Shown piece by piece: positions 1 through 8,585 of a stretch of 64,000 nucleotides of DNA. The stretch is from contig JBLWSY010000003.1 of assembly GCA_048270425.1 (NCBI GenBank), forward strand, positions 124,001 to 188,000. The letters run 5' to 3'. Each line of letters starts with the position of its first letter. The first letter of the stretch is position 1. Source of the DNA: Oceanospirillum sp048270425. Its GTDB lineage: Bacteria; Pseudomonadota; Gammaproteobacteria; Pseudomonadales; Halomonadaceae. The notes beneath the pieces were generated by a model, which saw only the letters and a list, made by a program, of their open reading frames with translations, had not been told where the DNA came from and searched no databases. Position numbers and translations under genes: made by a program.

Positions 1-165
1 CAGGCCAGACAGCCAATAGAGCACAGGTACAGGGCCTGCTGCAGCCTGAGGCGGCAGATAGATGGCAAAGCGCATCTCGCAGTTCAGCACCTGGGAACGG
101 TGACGATACTGTTTATGCCAGCCGCCAAAACTGCGATTACGACTGATATTTTCCAAAGGTTCCAT
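1..165 (-). CDS. fghA: S-formylglutathione hydrolase, N-terminal part (cut by window edge)
   Basis: Hydrolyses S-formylglutathione to formate and glutathione, the second step of glutathione-dependent formaldehyde detoxification, in the cytoplasm. Only the first 55 codons are present. The sequence MEPLENISRNRSFGGW is followed by a segment ending in YLPP and then PVPVLYWLSGL, which is the family's usual N-terminus (an S-formylglutathione hydrolase of the esterase D type). An AGGAGA ribosome binding site sits a few bases before the ATG at 165. It lies directly downstream of adhC on the same strand, the classic adhC-fghA operon. The catalytic serine region lies outside the window. Confidence 0.88.
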   Translation of the reverse strand, partial: MEPLENISRNRSFGGWHKQYRHRSQVLNCEMRFAIYLPPQAAAGPVPVLYWLSGL

Positions 166-184
166 AAGGTTCTCCTGCTGAAAA

Positions 185-220
185 CCGGATACCCCGTTTT
201 TTATGAAACAGAGTATCCGG
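185..220 (-). other. intercistronic hairpin between adhC and fghA
   Basis: CCGGATAC (185-192) and GTATCCGG (213-220) are perfectly complementary and enclose about 20 bases. It lies in the 107-base gap between adhC and fghA. There is no clear T-run, so it is more likely an mRNA stability or processing hairpin, or a leaky terminator, than a full stop. Confidence 0.45.
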
Positions 221-272
221 CGGTCATAACGTCAGCTCAATCAGTTTTGAAGTATCGGAGTTAAGACAGAGC

Positions 273-1397
273 TTAGTAATGAATGACGCTGCGGATCGAC
301 TTACCTTCATGCATCAGATCGAAGGCTTCGTTGATCTTCTCCAGCGGCAGGGTGTGGGTAATAAAGTCGTTCAGGGCAAACTTACCAGCCAGATAATCTT
401 CCACAATGCCCGGCAGCTCAGAGCGGCCTTTAACACCACCAAAAGCAGAACCTCGCCACACACGACCGGTTACCAGCTGGAACGGACGGGTAGAGATCTC
501 CTGACCCGCACCGGCAACACCGATGATCACAGACTCACCCCAGCCCTTATGACAGCATTCCAGTGCAGAACGCATCACATCCACATTACCGATACACTCG
601 AAGGAGTAATCCACACCGCCATCGGTCAGCTCAACAATCACTTCCTGAATCGGCTTGTCATAATCTTTTGGATTGATGCAATCCGTCGCGCCCAGCTTCT
701 TCGCCAGTTCAAACTTGGACTCGTTAATATCGATACCGATAATACGGCTGGCTTTCGCCATGGTGGCACCAATAATGGCAGACAGGCCGATACCGCCCAG
801 ACCAAAGATGGCAACGGTTGCCCCCTCTTCCACCTTGGCAGTGTTCATCACAGCGCCCATACCGGTCGTCACACCACAACCCAGCAGACAGATCTCTTCC
901 AGAGGTGCTTCTTTATTTACCTTAGCCAGAGAGATTTCCGGCAGTACGGTGTACTCAGAGAAGGTCGAGCAACCCATGTAGTGGTAGATCGGCTGACCAT
1001 CTTTGTAAAAACGGGTGGTGCCATCCGGCATCAGACCTTTACCCTGAGTTTCACGTACTGCCTGACACAGATTGGTTTTGCCGGATTTGCAGAACTTACA
1101 CTCGCCACACTCAGCGGTGTACAACGGGATAACATGATCTCCTACCTGCAGACTGGTCACACCTTCACCGACAGCTTCAACAATACCGCCGCCTTCGTGC
1201 CCCAGAATCGCAGGGAAGATACCTTCCGGATCTTCACCGGACAGCGTGAATGCATCCGTGTGGCACACACCTGTGGCGATAATTTTTACCAGTACTTCGC
1301 CTTTCTGCGGTGGCATAACATCCACTTCTTCCACAGACAGCGGCTGGTTGGGCCCCCAGGCGATAGCGGCACGGGATTTGATCATTGGCTGAGTCAT
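273..1397 (-). CDS. adhC: S-(hydroxymethyl)glutathione dehydrogenase (class III alcohol dehydrogenase)
   Basis: Zinc- and NAD-dependent oxidation of S-hydroxymethylglutathione to S-formylglutathione. The protein (374 aa) shows the family pattern throughout: GVCHTDAFTLSG with the catalytic zinc Cys, GHEGGGIVEAVG, the four-cysteine structural zinc cluster (CGECKFCKSGKTNLC), and the Rossmann motif GLGGIGLS. I chose the ATG at 1397 (MTQPMIKSRAAIAW) because a GGAG site lies six bases before it; the in-frame GTG at 1409 overlaps that site. It is transcribed divergently from a LysR-type gene and is followed by fghA, so it should be the first gene of a formaldehyde operon. Confidence 0.96.
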   Translation of the reverse strand: MTQPMIKSRAAIAWGPNQPLSVEEVDVMPPQKGEVLVKIIATGVCHTDAFTLSGEDPEGIFPAILGHEGGGIVEAVGEGVTSLQVGDHVIPLYTAECGECKFCKSGKTNLCQAVRETQGKGLMPDGTTRFYKDGQPIYHYMGCSTFSEYTVLPEISLAKVNKEAPLEEICLLGCGVTTGMGAVMNTAKVEEGATVAIFGLGGIGLSAIIGATMAKASRIIGIDINESKFELAKKLGATDCINPKDYDKPIQEVIVELTDGGVDYSFECIGNVDVMRSALECCHKGWGESVIIGVAGAGQEISTRPFQLVTGRVWRGSAFGGVKGRSELPGIVEDYLAGKFALNDFITHTLPLEKINEAFDLMHEGKSIRSVIHY

Positions 1398-1585
1398 AAC
1401 AGGCTCCACTTACTGACAGCTGGTTAGCTGGTAACAAAAATAACGTTAAGGAAACGTCCCGCTTCGGGTCGATAAACCAATTCTAGCTGTTACTCAAAAA
1501 GGTATAATCACTTAAGATATAAATTCACTTTTACCATCAAGTAACAATCTCGCCTCATACCCCGCAACTGATAAAAGAGAAAGCG

Positions 1586-2452
1586 ATGAACTGGGAAGGT
1601 ATTAACGAATTTGTCGCCGTTTACGAAAGCGAAAGTTTCACTCAGGCATCACGCCAACTGGATTGCTCAACGGCACAGGTAAGCCGTCTGGTCAGTCAGC
1701 TGGAAAAACGTCTCGGCAGCAAGCTTTTCTATCGCACCACCCGTAAGGTATCCGCTACCGAGGCCGGACAGATTTTTTATCAGCACTGTCGCCAGATTCT
1801 GGATGCGCTGGATAATGCTGAGCGCACTCTCACCGATTTACAGGCAAGCCCCAGAGGAAAACTTAAGATCACCGCTCCCGTCGCCTACGGCGAAAGCCAT
1901 ATCGTCCCCTTGCTGAATAATTTTATGCTGCGCCATCCGGACCTGGAGCTACAGTGCCATTTGACCAACCAAACGTTGGATCTTGTGACCGAAGGCTATG
2001 ATCTGGCGATCCGGCTGGGACGCCTTGGCGATTCCAGCATGATCGCCCGACGCCTATCCCGTCGTCGCCTCTATGTTTGCGCTTCACCGGACTATCTTGC
2101 CCGATATGGCGAGCCTCATACGCTGTCTGAACTGAGCCATCACAGTTGTTTACAGGGAACATTGGATTATTGGCGTTTTCGTTCACAGGGGCAGGAACGG
2201 AATCTGCGCATCCACGGACGAATACGCTGTAACAGCGGACATGCTCTGCTGGATGCTGCACTGAAAGGGCTGGGGATTGTCCAGCTGCCGGATTACTACG
2301 TTGATGAAGCACTCAATAAAGGACAGCTGATCAGCTTACTCAACCCTTTTCAGGGAGAAGATGAAGGTATCTGGGCGCTTTATCCGCAGAACCGGTTATT
2401 ATCACCAAAAGTAAGGTTGCTTGTTGACTATCTTATTGATTCTCTTGAATAA
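1586..2452 (+). CDS. LysR-family transcriptional regulator
   Basis: A 288-aa LysR-type regulator. The winged helix-turn-helix is at residues 1-60 (FTQASRQLDCSTAQVSRLVSQLE), followed by the substrate-binding domain with the typical GKLKITAPVAYGE start. It is divergent from adhC with a 188-base intergenic region. In many proteobacteria a LysR gene next to adhC-fghA controls that operon; that role is inferred from position only. The sequence resembles the CrgA/DsdC-like branch acting on varied targets, and the effector cannot be read from the sequence. Confidence 0.9.
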   Translation: MNWEGINEFVAVYESESFTQASRQLDCSTAQVSRLVSQLEKRLGSKLFYRTTRKVSATEAGQIFYQHCRQILDALDNAERTLTDLQASPRGKLKITAPVAYGESHIVPLLNNFMLRHPDLELQCHLTNQTLDLVTEGYDLAIRLGRLGDSSMIARRLSRRRLYVCASPDYLARYGEPHTLSELSHHSCLQGTLDYWRFRSQGQERNLRIHGRIRCNSGHALLDAALKGLGIVQLPDYYVDEALNKGQLISLLNPFQGEDEGIWALYPQNRLLSPKVRLLVDYLIDSLE

Positions 2453-2609
2453 AAAAAGAAATCAACGCTAAACCTCAAATCAGCACCAGATCAATAAAAA
2501 ACTGAAAAAAGGCATATTCACAGCTTCAGATCTAAAACTGACATTTAAAAGTTATATAATTGAGCTAAACTGCCTGAAGCTCGATGAATCGCAATAAAAA
2601 AAAGAAACC

Positions 2610-2686
2610 TCTCTGTTTGGCGTTATATTTTTAACCGTTGGTTTTCATCATTATTCATTCCGGATAATCAGACAGCCAAACAGAGA
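2610..2686. repeat. 12-bp perfect inverted repeat upstream of the binding-protein gene
   Basis: TCTCTGTTTGGC at 2610-2621 and GCCAAACAGAGA at 2675-2686 are exact complements 53 bases apart; the second arm ends 18 bases before the start codon at 2705. It could form a long-range hairpin in the leader mRNA or be two operator half-sites. It lies in the 252-base gap between the LysR gene and the amino-acid-binding protein. Confidence 0.55.
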
Positions 2687-2704
2687 AGTGCAAGGATACC
2701 CGAG

Positions 2705-3772
2705 ATGCCAAAACGTTTTTTTTCTCTTTTTTCTTTCTTACCGGCACCTGTAACGCCTTCTCTTATCAACAGAAAGATCATCCCTCTGGCTCTGATCGCT
2801 TCAGCATTCGCATTAACCTCACCGGCCTACGCCAGCACCAAAGATCGCGTTATCGCAAAAGGCGACCTGGATTGCGGTGTATTTCCTGATGATCCCGGGC
2901 GCAGTGCTATCAATGATAAAGGCCGCTGGGAAGGTTTCTACGTTGATTTTTGTCGTGCAACCGCGGCCGCGGTTTTGGGCGATCCCGAGTTTGTTAACTT
3001 CATCGAAGTCGGTGCAACCACACGCTTTACGACTCTGATGGAAAAGAAAACTGATGTTGTCATGTACAGCTCAACCTGGACACTGGGTCGCGAGAGCCAG
3101 TATCAGGTAGAGTTTCCCGCCGTCTACCTACTGGATGGCCAGGGTTTTATGGTGCGTAAAAGCTCAGGTATCCGTAAGCTTTCCGACCTGCAGGGCAAGC
3201 GTATCTGCGTAACGGCCAACACCACTACGCATGACAACCTGGTGGATACCTTCAAGTCACGCGGCTATCAGGCAGATATTATATTTGCCAACGGAGACAG
3301 TTTTTTCCGCGGCAGCTGCGATGCCTATACTGCCGACCGTATGAATCTGGCAACCAACCGTGCCAACCGCGCAGATAACCCAAACGACTATATTGTTCTG
3401 CCGGAGATGATCTCCCGGGAGCCTATCGGACCGAAAGTACGTAATGACGACCCCCAATGGTCGCGCATTATTCGTTCTGTCGTTCACGCGGTGATCCTTG
3501 CCGAGGAAAAAGGCATCACCTCTGTGAATGTCGATCAGGTTCTGGCAAACACTAAAGATGTTGAGGTCATGAACTTACTCGGCAAAACCGGTGATATCGG
3601 CCCTCAACTGGGGCTTGATCCTCAATGGGCCTACCGTATTATCAAATCCATCGGTAACTACGGTGAGATTTATAACCGCCATTTTGGTCTTGGAACACCG
3701 ATCAATATGGAACGGGGACTCAATCGTCTCTGGAATCAGGGTGGCGCGCTCTTTGCTCCACCGTTTAAATAA
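2705..3772 (+). CDS. orphan amino-acid ABC-type periplasmic binding protein (AapJ-like)
   Basis: A 355-aa periplasmic solute-binding protein of the general L-amino-acid (AapJ) type. The N-terminus carries a signal peptide with hydrophobic core IIPLALIASAFALTSPAYAS, then RVIAKGDLDCGVF, and the family's C-terminal signature GNYGEIYNRHFG...RGLNRLWNQGGALFAPPFK. No permease or ATPase gene follows. Instead a membrane diguanylate cyclase starts 46 bases downstream on the same strand. That arrangement suggests the protein feeds a signal to the cyclase, as NspS does for MbaA in Vibrio cholerae, rather than serving transport; this is inference. The ligand is probably an amino acid. Confidence 0.88.
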   Translation: MPKRFFSLFSFLPAPVTPSLINRKIIPLALIASAFALTSPAYASTKDRVIAKGDLDCGVFPDDPGRSAINDKGRWEGFYVDFCRATAAAVLGDPEFVNFIEVGATTRFTTLMEKKTDVVMYSSTWTLGRESQYQVEFPAVYLLDGQGFMVRKSSGIRKLSDLQGKRICVTANTTTHDNLVDTFKSRGYQADIIFANGDSFFRGSCDAYTADRMNLATNRANRADNPNDYIVLPEMISREPIGPKVRNDDPQWSRIIRSVVHAVILAEEKGITSVNVDQVLANTKDVEVMNLLGKTGDIGPQLGLDPQWAYRIIKSIGNYGEIYNRHFGLGTPINMERGLNRLWNQGGALFAPPFK

Positions 3773-3818
3773 TTGATTCTCAGGGTTTCCGGTTTCGTGT
3801 CTGATTAAGAGTTCATCT

Positions 3819-5504
3819 ATGGGTCGTTTGGGCAGTTTTTCCGGCAAAATTGTAAAGAGTATCGGCTTCCGGCTAACGTTATTCCTGGCCGCTGGTCTTG
3901 CGCTCTATCTGGTGATGGCAGCTCTCAGTATTCAGGCTCTGCTGCAACAGACCGAAGGTCTGAAGGAACTGAGCGGTCTGCACTACGAACGAGCCCTGAC
4001 CGCGGCTGAGCTATCCCGTGATGCAGAAGTGATCGCCGCACAAACTTTTGAGAGTATCCTCAGTACCAATCGCAGCGTGAGTCAGGAAGGTGCTGTAGAT
4101 CAGGATTTGGTGGATCTTTACCGTTATGTGCGCAAACAGCTTACCGCCACCAACGAGAAAGAGCAGGGTTATCTTGATGAGATCGATCTCTGGCAGAAAC
4201 CTTACTTTGCCAGCCTGGAAAAACTGGCTCAGCGCATGGAAGAAGAACGACTTCTGATGCAGCAGGAGCAGGAGCTCCTGAGCGATCTGCAAAAACTGAG
4301 TGAACAGCTATTACAAAGCCCCCTGTCAGATCAATCCGGCTTGCTGGCTCAACAGATTATTAATACCTGCCTGATTGCTCTGAAAGCTGAAAAGAACGGC
4401 CAGTTATTCCGGCTGGAACAATCTGCAGAAAAGTACCTGGCTCAGTTGTCAGGCACCTCATCGCTAACGCAACAGCTGGCATCACTGATCAGCCGCACTT
4501 TTGATTTAAGAAAGCCCCTGATTCTAAGCCACAGAGCCACTCTCGCCTCTGCCCGTGAAGCACGTCTTTATTCTCAGCGTCTTACCACCAGCAGTTATAA
4601 CTATTTCCAAAGCCTGAAAAACACTGCCCATCTGGCAGCAAGGGATTATGAAGCCTCAGCACAACGCGCTTTTGTAATGGTAGGGGTATTCAGCGTTATC
4701 TTCCTGATCAGTATCCTGACAATGGTGGTCTTTATTCGCCGCCGTTTAGTGGAACGACTGGACCATCTCAGTGACACCATGAGCGCACATGTAGCCGGTG
4801 ACCCTAAAGCGATTCCCACCGATGGCGAAGATGAAATCTCTGTTATCGGTCAGGCATTTGAGATTTTTGTAGATGCCCGCAACACGGCTGAACAACGCCT
4901 GAATCAGGCACAGGAAGAGACGGAAAAAGCGAATCAACAGTTACGCAAGCTGAACAGACAGCTGCTGGTACTGAGCGAAACAGATCCTCTGACCGGCGTT
5001 GCAAACCGCCGTTATTTCGATCAGAAACTTCAGGATCACTGGCAGATGGCGCTCAATCTGCGCAAGCCACTGGCACTTATCATGTGTGATATTGATCGCT
5101 TCAAAGCTTATAACGATCATTTTGGTCATCAGGCCGGTGACGAATGCCTGAAGCAAGTTGCCTCTACCCTGGATGAGATCGTTCACCGCTTTCCGGATAC
5201 CCTGCTGGGACGGTACGGCGGCGAGGAGTTTATCCTGCTGCAGGGCAGTTCATCCGAGGAACAAATCTTCCAGTTGGCCGAAGCGATGCGCACAGCAATC
5301 TCGGAGCAAGGACTCCAACATCCGGATTCTGAGCACGGAATTGTCACATTAAGCCTTGGCACAGCCATCATCCAACCGGACAGCTATTCATCGATCGATC
5401 AGCTGATTCAGCAAGCGGATGACGCACTTTATCAGGCAAAAACGAAAGGACGTAATCTGACTATCTCTGCCGCGCCGTCTGTTCGTTTAGAAACAAGCCC
5501 TTGA
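3819..5504 (+). CDS. membrane diguanylate cyclase with TorS-like periplasmic helical domain
   Basis: A 561-aa inner-membrane protein predicted to make c-di-GMP. It has a transmembrane helix near residues 18-36, a mainly helical periplasmic region of about 250 residues, a second membrane helix near 285-308, a HAMP region to about 360, a coiled coil, and a GGDEF domain from about 385 (DPLTGVANRRYFD) with active-site motif GRYGGEEF. An RFPD sequence resembles the inhibitory I-site, but the spacer to GGEEF is six rather than five residues. The periplasmic helical layout resembles TorS and MbaA, sensors that read periplasmic binding proteins. The preceding gene encodes such a protein, supporting a paired sensor. 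Confidence 0.9.
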   Translation: MGRLGSFSGKIVKSIGFRLTLFLAAGLALYLVMAALSIQALLQQTEGLKELSGLHYERALTAAELSRDAEVIAAQTFESILSTNRSVSQEGAVDQDLVDLYRYVRKQLTATNEKEQGYLDEIDLWQKPYFASLEKLAQRMEEERLLMQQEQELLSDLQKLSEQLLQSPLSDQSGLLAQQIINTCLIALKAEKNGQLFRLEQSAEKYLAQLSGTSSLTQQLASLISRTFDLRKPLILSHRATLASAREARLYSQRLTTSSYNYFQSLKNTAHLAARDYEASAQRAFVMVGVFSVIFLISILTMVVFIRRRLVERLDHLSDTMSAHVAGDPKAIPTDGEDEISVIGQAFEIFVDARNTAEQRLNQAQEETEKANQQLRKLNRQLLVLSETDPLTGVANRRYFDQKLQDHWQMALNLRKPLALIMCDIDRFKAYNDHFGHQAGDECLKQVASTLDEIVHRFPDTLLGRYGGEEFILLQGSSSEEQIFQLAEAMRTAISEQGLQHPDSEHGIVTLSLGTAIIQPDSYSSIDQLIQQADDALYQAKTKGRNLTISAAPSVRLETSP

Positions 5505-5584
5505 ATATAACGCTCAGCCGTATCTTTTTTCAGCGGATAGGTATCCCTCTGCTACAATCAGAAAAAGCCACAATCAACCTAGTC

Positions 5585-5609
5585 TATTGATAGGTTCCGC
5601 CTATCAATA
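5585..5609. promoter_or_regulatory. candidate OxyR operator upstream of ahpC
   Basis: TATTGATAGG (5585-5594) and CCTATCAATA (5600-5609) form a perfect 10-bp palindrome around TTCCG. It contains ATAG-N7-CTAT, the OxyR half-operator pattern, and a CTAG seven bases upstream gives a partial third element. It lies about 150 bases before ahpC, and an oxyR gene is in the same window. Confidence 0.75.
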
Positions 5610-5761
5610 TAATCAGTCTAATCAATTATCTCCTCCTAATAGAACGTCCTATACTTCTCCTGACTTCAACGAAAGGGGCTCTGAAAAAGCAACTTTCAGA
5701 GAGCCTGAACCGTTACGCTTTAAATGAATAAGCGCTTATACAAAAAAACAGGAGCTATAAC

Positions 5762-6328
5762 ATGCCACAAGCTATCAACACTGAAATCAAGCCATTTGCA
5801 GCAACTGCTTTCAAACAGGGTGAATTCGTAGAGATCACCGAAGCAGACGTAAAAGGTAAGTGGGCGGTATTCTTCTTCTACCCGGCAGACTTCACATTCG
5901 TTTGCCCAACCGAACTGGGTGACGTTGCAGACAAATACGAAGAGCTGCAGAAAATGGGCGTAGAAGTGTTCTCAGTATCCACTGACACTCACTTCACTCA
6001 CAAAGCATGGCACGACAGCTCTGAAACGATTGGCAAGATCAACTACTACATGGTTGGCGACCAGTCCGGCAACATCACCAACAACTTCGGTGTTATGCGT
6101 GAAGGTCAGGGTCTGGCAGATCGTGCGACTTTCGTAATCGACCCTGAAGGCGTGATCCAGGCGATGGAAATCACTGCTGAAGGTATCGGCCGTGACGCTG
6201 ACGACCTGCTGCGTAAGATCAAAGCCGCACAGTACGTTGCTGCTCACCCTGGTGAAGTTTGCCCGGCTAAGTGGAAAGAAGGCGAAGCAACTCTGGCTCC
6301 TTCTCTGGACCTGGTTGGTAAAATCTAA
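5762..6328 (+). CDS. ahpC: alkyl hydroperoxide reductase subunit C (2-Cys peroxiredoxin)
   Basis: Reduces hydrogen peroxide, organic peroxides and peroxynitrite in the cytoplasm, and is itself recycled by AhpF. The 188-aa protein has the full typical length, the peroxidatic cysteine C48 in FTFVCPTEL, and the resolving cysteine C167 in GEVCPAKW. AGGAG precedes the ATG by seven bases. Codon use is that of a highly expressed gene (few rare codons). A palindromic OxyR-type site lies upstream and ahpF follows after a 305-base gap, so peroxide induction is likely. Confidence 0.97.
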   Translation: MPQAINTEIKPFAATAFKQGEFVEITEADVKGKWAVFFFYPADFTFVCPTELGDVADKYEELQKMGVEVFSVSTDTHFTHKAWHDSSETIGKINYYMVGDQSGNITNNFGVMREGQGLADRATFVIDPEGVIQAMEITAEGIGRDADDLLRKIKAAQYVAAHPGEVCPAKWKEGEATLAPSLDLVGKI

Positions 6329-6633
6329 GTCTTCCTACCCGAAGCACCGGGTTTATGGAATGCCGCTCTGAGATTCCATACCCCTCAGAATCTGCCCTTT
6401 GGCAGGTTCTGAGTGCCTGAAGTTCAATTCAAACCACCCAGGCAAACAAAACAACCTGTTCAACCTGCTCTGTTTTATCTTTCTGATCCTGCTTTAACCA
6501 TCAAAGGCAGACTATGGCATCGCTTTGCCTGAATTTTGTACCGGCATAGCCCCCTTCAGAAATCAATAAATAACAGATCAGGCCGGATCACCGTAACAAG
6601 ACGGATAACTTTTAACTAAGTGGGTGAAGAACC
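6329..6633 (+). other. ahpC-ahpF spacer with hairpins (attenuator or processing site)
   Basis: No gene is visible in these 305 bases. CTCAGAATCTGCC (6384-6396) pairs with GGCAGGTTCTGAG (6401-6413) in 12 of 13 positions around a CTTT loop, and a weaker ATGGAAT/ATTCCAT pair precedes it at 6357-6380. No T-run follows, so it looks like a 3' end stabiliser or partial terminator that would keep ahpC mRNA above ahpF. Confidence 0.5.
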
Positions 6634-8184
6634 ATGCTTGAAGCAAACCTTAAACAACAGCTGGATGCCTATCTGCAACGCCTCGTTAATCCGATCGAGT
6701 TGACGGTATCCGTAAACGGCACAGCAAAATCTGATGAATTGCTGGAACTGGCCCGCGAAATTAAAGGCCTGAATGACAAGATTTCGTTGGTGGTTGATGA
6801 AACCCCAACCGGTCGTGCACCACAGATGGTGGTGGCACCTCAGGGTGAAAAAGGCCGTGTCACCTTTGCTGGCATCCCGATGGGCCACGAATTTACCTCT
6901 CTGGTACTGGCGCTGCTGCAGGCTGGTGGCTACCCGTCAAAAGAGGACGAAGCCCTGCAGGCTCAGGCAAAAGGCCTGTCCCGCGAACTGAATTTTGAAG
7001 TTTATGTCTCGCTCTCCTGCCATAACTGCCCGGACGTGGTTCAGGCGGTGAATCTGATGGCGATCCTGAATCCGAACATCACCGCGACCATGATCGACGG
7101 CGGCGTATTCCAGGATGAAGTGAAAGAGCGCGAGATCATGGCAGTGCCTTCTGTTTACCTGAACGGTGAACTGTTCGGTAACGGTAAGATGACACTGGCT
7201 GAGATCCTGAACAAGGTGGATGACGAAGCCGATGCCAAAGCAGCAGCCGCTCTGGCTGACAAAGAAGCCTTCGACGTACTGGTTGTTGGCGGTGGCCCTG
7301 CCGGTGCTTCTTCAGCCATCTATGCGGCCCGTAAAGGTATCCGTACCGGTCTGGTCGCCGAGCGTTTTGGTGGTCAGGTTTCCGATACCGTAGGCATTGA
7401 AAACTTTATCTCAGTTTCCTACACCGAAGGCCCCAAGTTAGTAGCCCAGCTGGAAGAACACGTTAAAGAGTACAACGTTGACATTATGAAAACCCAGCAG
7501 GCGGTTGCCCTGCGCGATGGCGAAGACGGCCTTAAAGAGGTGGAGCTGTCCAACGGTGCGGTACTGAAATCCAAATCGGTGATTCTGGCCACCGGTGCCC
7601 GCTGGAGAGAGATGAATGTACCCGGTGAAGCTGAGTACAAAGCAAAAGGTGTTTGCTTCTGCCCACACTGCGACGGCCCGCTGTTTAAAGGCAAACCGGT
7701 TGCTGTGATCGGTGGTGGTAATTCCGGCATCGAAGCAGCCATTGATCTGGCGGGTATCGTAGAACACGTTACCGTACTGGAGTTCAGCGATACCCTGCGT
7801 GCCGATGATGTACTGGTGAAAAAAGCCAAGTCGCTGCCAAACGTCACCATCATCAAAGAAGCGATGACCACTGAAGTGCTGGGCGATGGCAAAAAAGTAA
7901 CCGGCCTGACCTACAAAGATCGGGCAACCGATGAAGTCCACACCGTGAATGTAGACGGCATCTTTGTACAGATCGGTCTGGTACCGAACAGCGAGTTCCT
8001 GAAAAACACGCTGGAACTGAGCAACCGGGGCGAGATCGTGGTTGATGCCCACGGCCAGACCAGCATGCCAGGTGTCTTCGCGGCAGGCGATGTGACCACA
8101 GCCCCTTACAAACAGATTATTGTTTCTATGGGCTCCGGTGCCACCGCTGCTCTGGGTGCTTTTGATTATCTTATCCGTTCATAA
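6634..8184 (+). CDS. ahpF: alkyl hydroperoxide reductase subunit F
   Basis: An FAD and NADH-dependent disulfide reductase that recycles AhpC. At 516 aa it is full length. The N-terminal thioredoxin-like half carries C129-x-x-C132 (SLSCHNCPD). The flavoprotein half has an FAD motif (VVGGGPAGASSAIYAARKG), the redox-active C343-x-x-C346 (CFCPHCDG), a second dinucleotide motif (VIGGGNSGIEAA), and the C-terminal GVFAAGDVTTAPYKQI signature. The ribosome binding site is weak (GAAGAA), which fits lower synthesis than AhpC. It is the second gene of the ahp operon. Confidence 0.97.
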   Translation: MLEANLKQQLDAYLQRLVNPIELTVSVNGTAKSDELLELAREIKGLNDKISLVVDETPTGRAPQMVVAPQGEKGRVTFAGIPMGHEFTSLVLALLQAGGYPSKEDEALQAQAKGLSRELNFEVYVSLSCHNCPDVVQAVNLMAILNPNITATMIDGGVFQDEVKEREIMAVPSVYLNGELFGNGKMTLAEILNKVDDEADAKAAAALADKEAFDVLVVGGGPAGASSAIYAARKGIRTGLVAERFGGQVSDTVGIENFISVSYTEGPKLVAQLEEHVKEYNVDIMKTQQAVALRDGEDGLKEVELSNGAVLKSKSVILATGARWREMNVPGEAEYKAKGVCFCPHCDGPLFKGKPVAVIGGGNSGIEAAIDLAGIVEHVTVLEFSDTLRADDVLVKKAKSLPNVTIIKEAMTTEVLGDGKKVTGLTYKDRATDEVHTVNVDGIFVQIGLVPNSEFLKNTLELSNRGEIVVDAHGQTSMPGVFAAGDVTTAPYKQIIVSMGSGATAALGAFDYLIRS

Positions 8185-8250
8185 ATGGCTGATTTGTTCG
8201 TAAAGAGCTAATCCGTTAGCAAAGAACTGGTTCGCTCTTAAAACTGAATC

Positions 8251-8279
8251 CTGTCGGGAACCTTGCGGTTCCCTGACAG
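8251..8279 (+). other. hairpin downstream of ahpF
   Basis: CTGTC-GGGAACC (8251-8262), loop TTGC, then GGTTCCC-T-GACAG (8267-8279). A strong 12-bp stem with a tetraloop about 65 bases after the ahpF stop codon. No U-tract follows; it may protect the 3' end of the transcript. Confidence 0.5.
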
Positions 8280-8442
8280 TATGCTCGACCCGCTTTACTC
8301 GCTTGATCGATTTGTCAGCTCTGCCCGGTTCACTTTTTGGCCTTGGCTGACTCGAGTCCAACCGATACGCCGCTTTTTATTGAATACGGACATCCGGTTC
8401 CTGAACGGCCGGATTCCCCAATAAAGAATGACGTATTGTTTT

Positions 8443-8483
8443 GCCGAAGGGGTTCTTGTCGGAATCCCCTTCGGCTTTTTTTT
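8443..8483 (+). terminator. intrinsic terminator for the ahp operon
   Basis: GCCGAAGGGG (8443-8452) pairs perfectly with CCCCTTCGGC (8466-8475), followed by eight T residues. It is oriented for plus-strand transcripts, about 260 bases after ahpF. Confidence 0.85.
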
Positions 8484-8527
8484 GCTCTGAATTCTCTGCC
8501 ATCAAGCAACGGAGAAAATTCAGGCAT

Positions 8528-8557
8528 AAAAAAAGACAAACCTGAGTTTGTCTTTTT
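8528..8557. terminator. bidirectional terminator between ahpF and gcvR
   Basis: AAAAAGACAAAC (8530-8541) pairs with GTTTGTCTTTTT (8546-8557) around CTGA, with A-run and T-run on both sides. It is placed just after the minus-strand gcvR-like gene ends, so it mainly serves that gene. Confidence 0.85.
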
Positions 8558-8585
8558 AAACACCGAAAAGTTTAAGCCGTGAATA

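Noticed and set aside
279..1427. 382-codon open frame antisense to adhC
   Set aside because: It mirrors the adhC codons, has no family match I can see and no ribosome binding site; antisense shadow.
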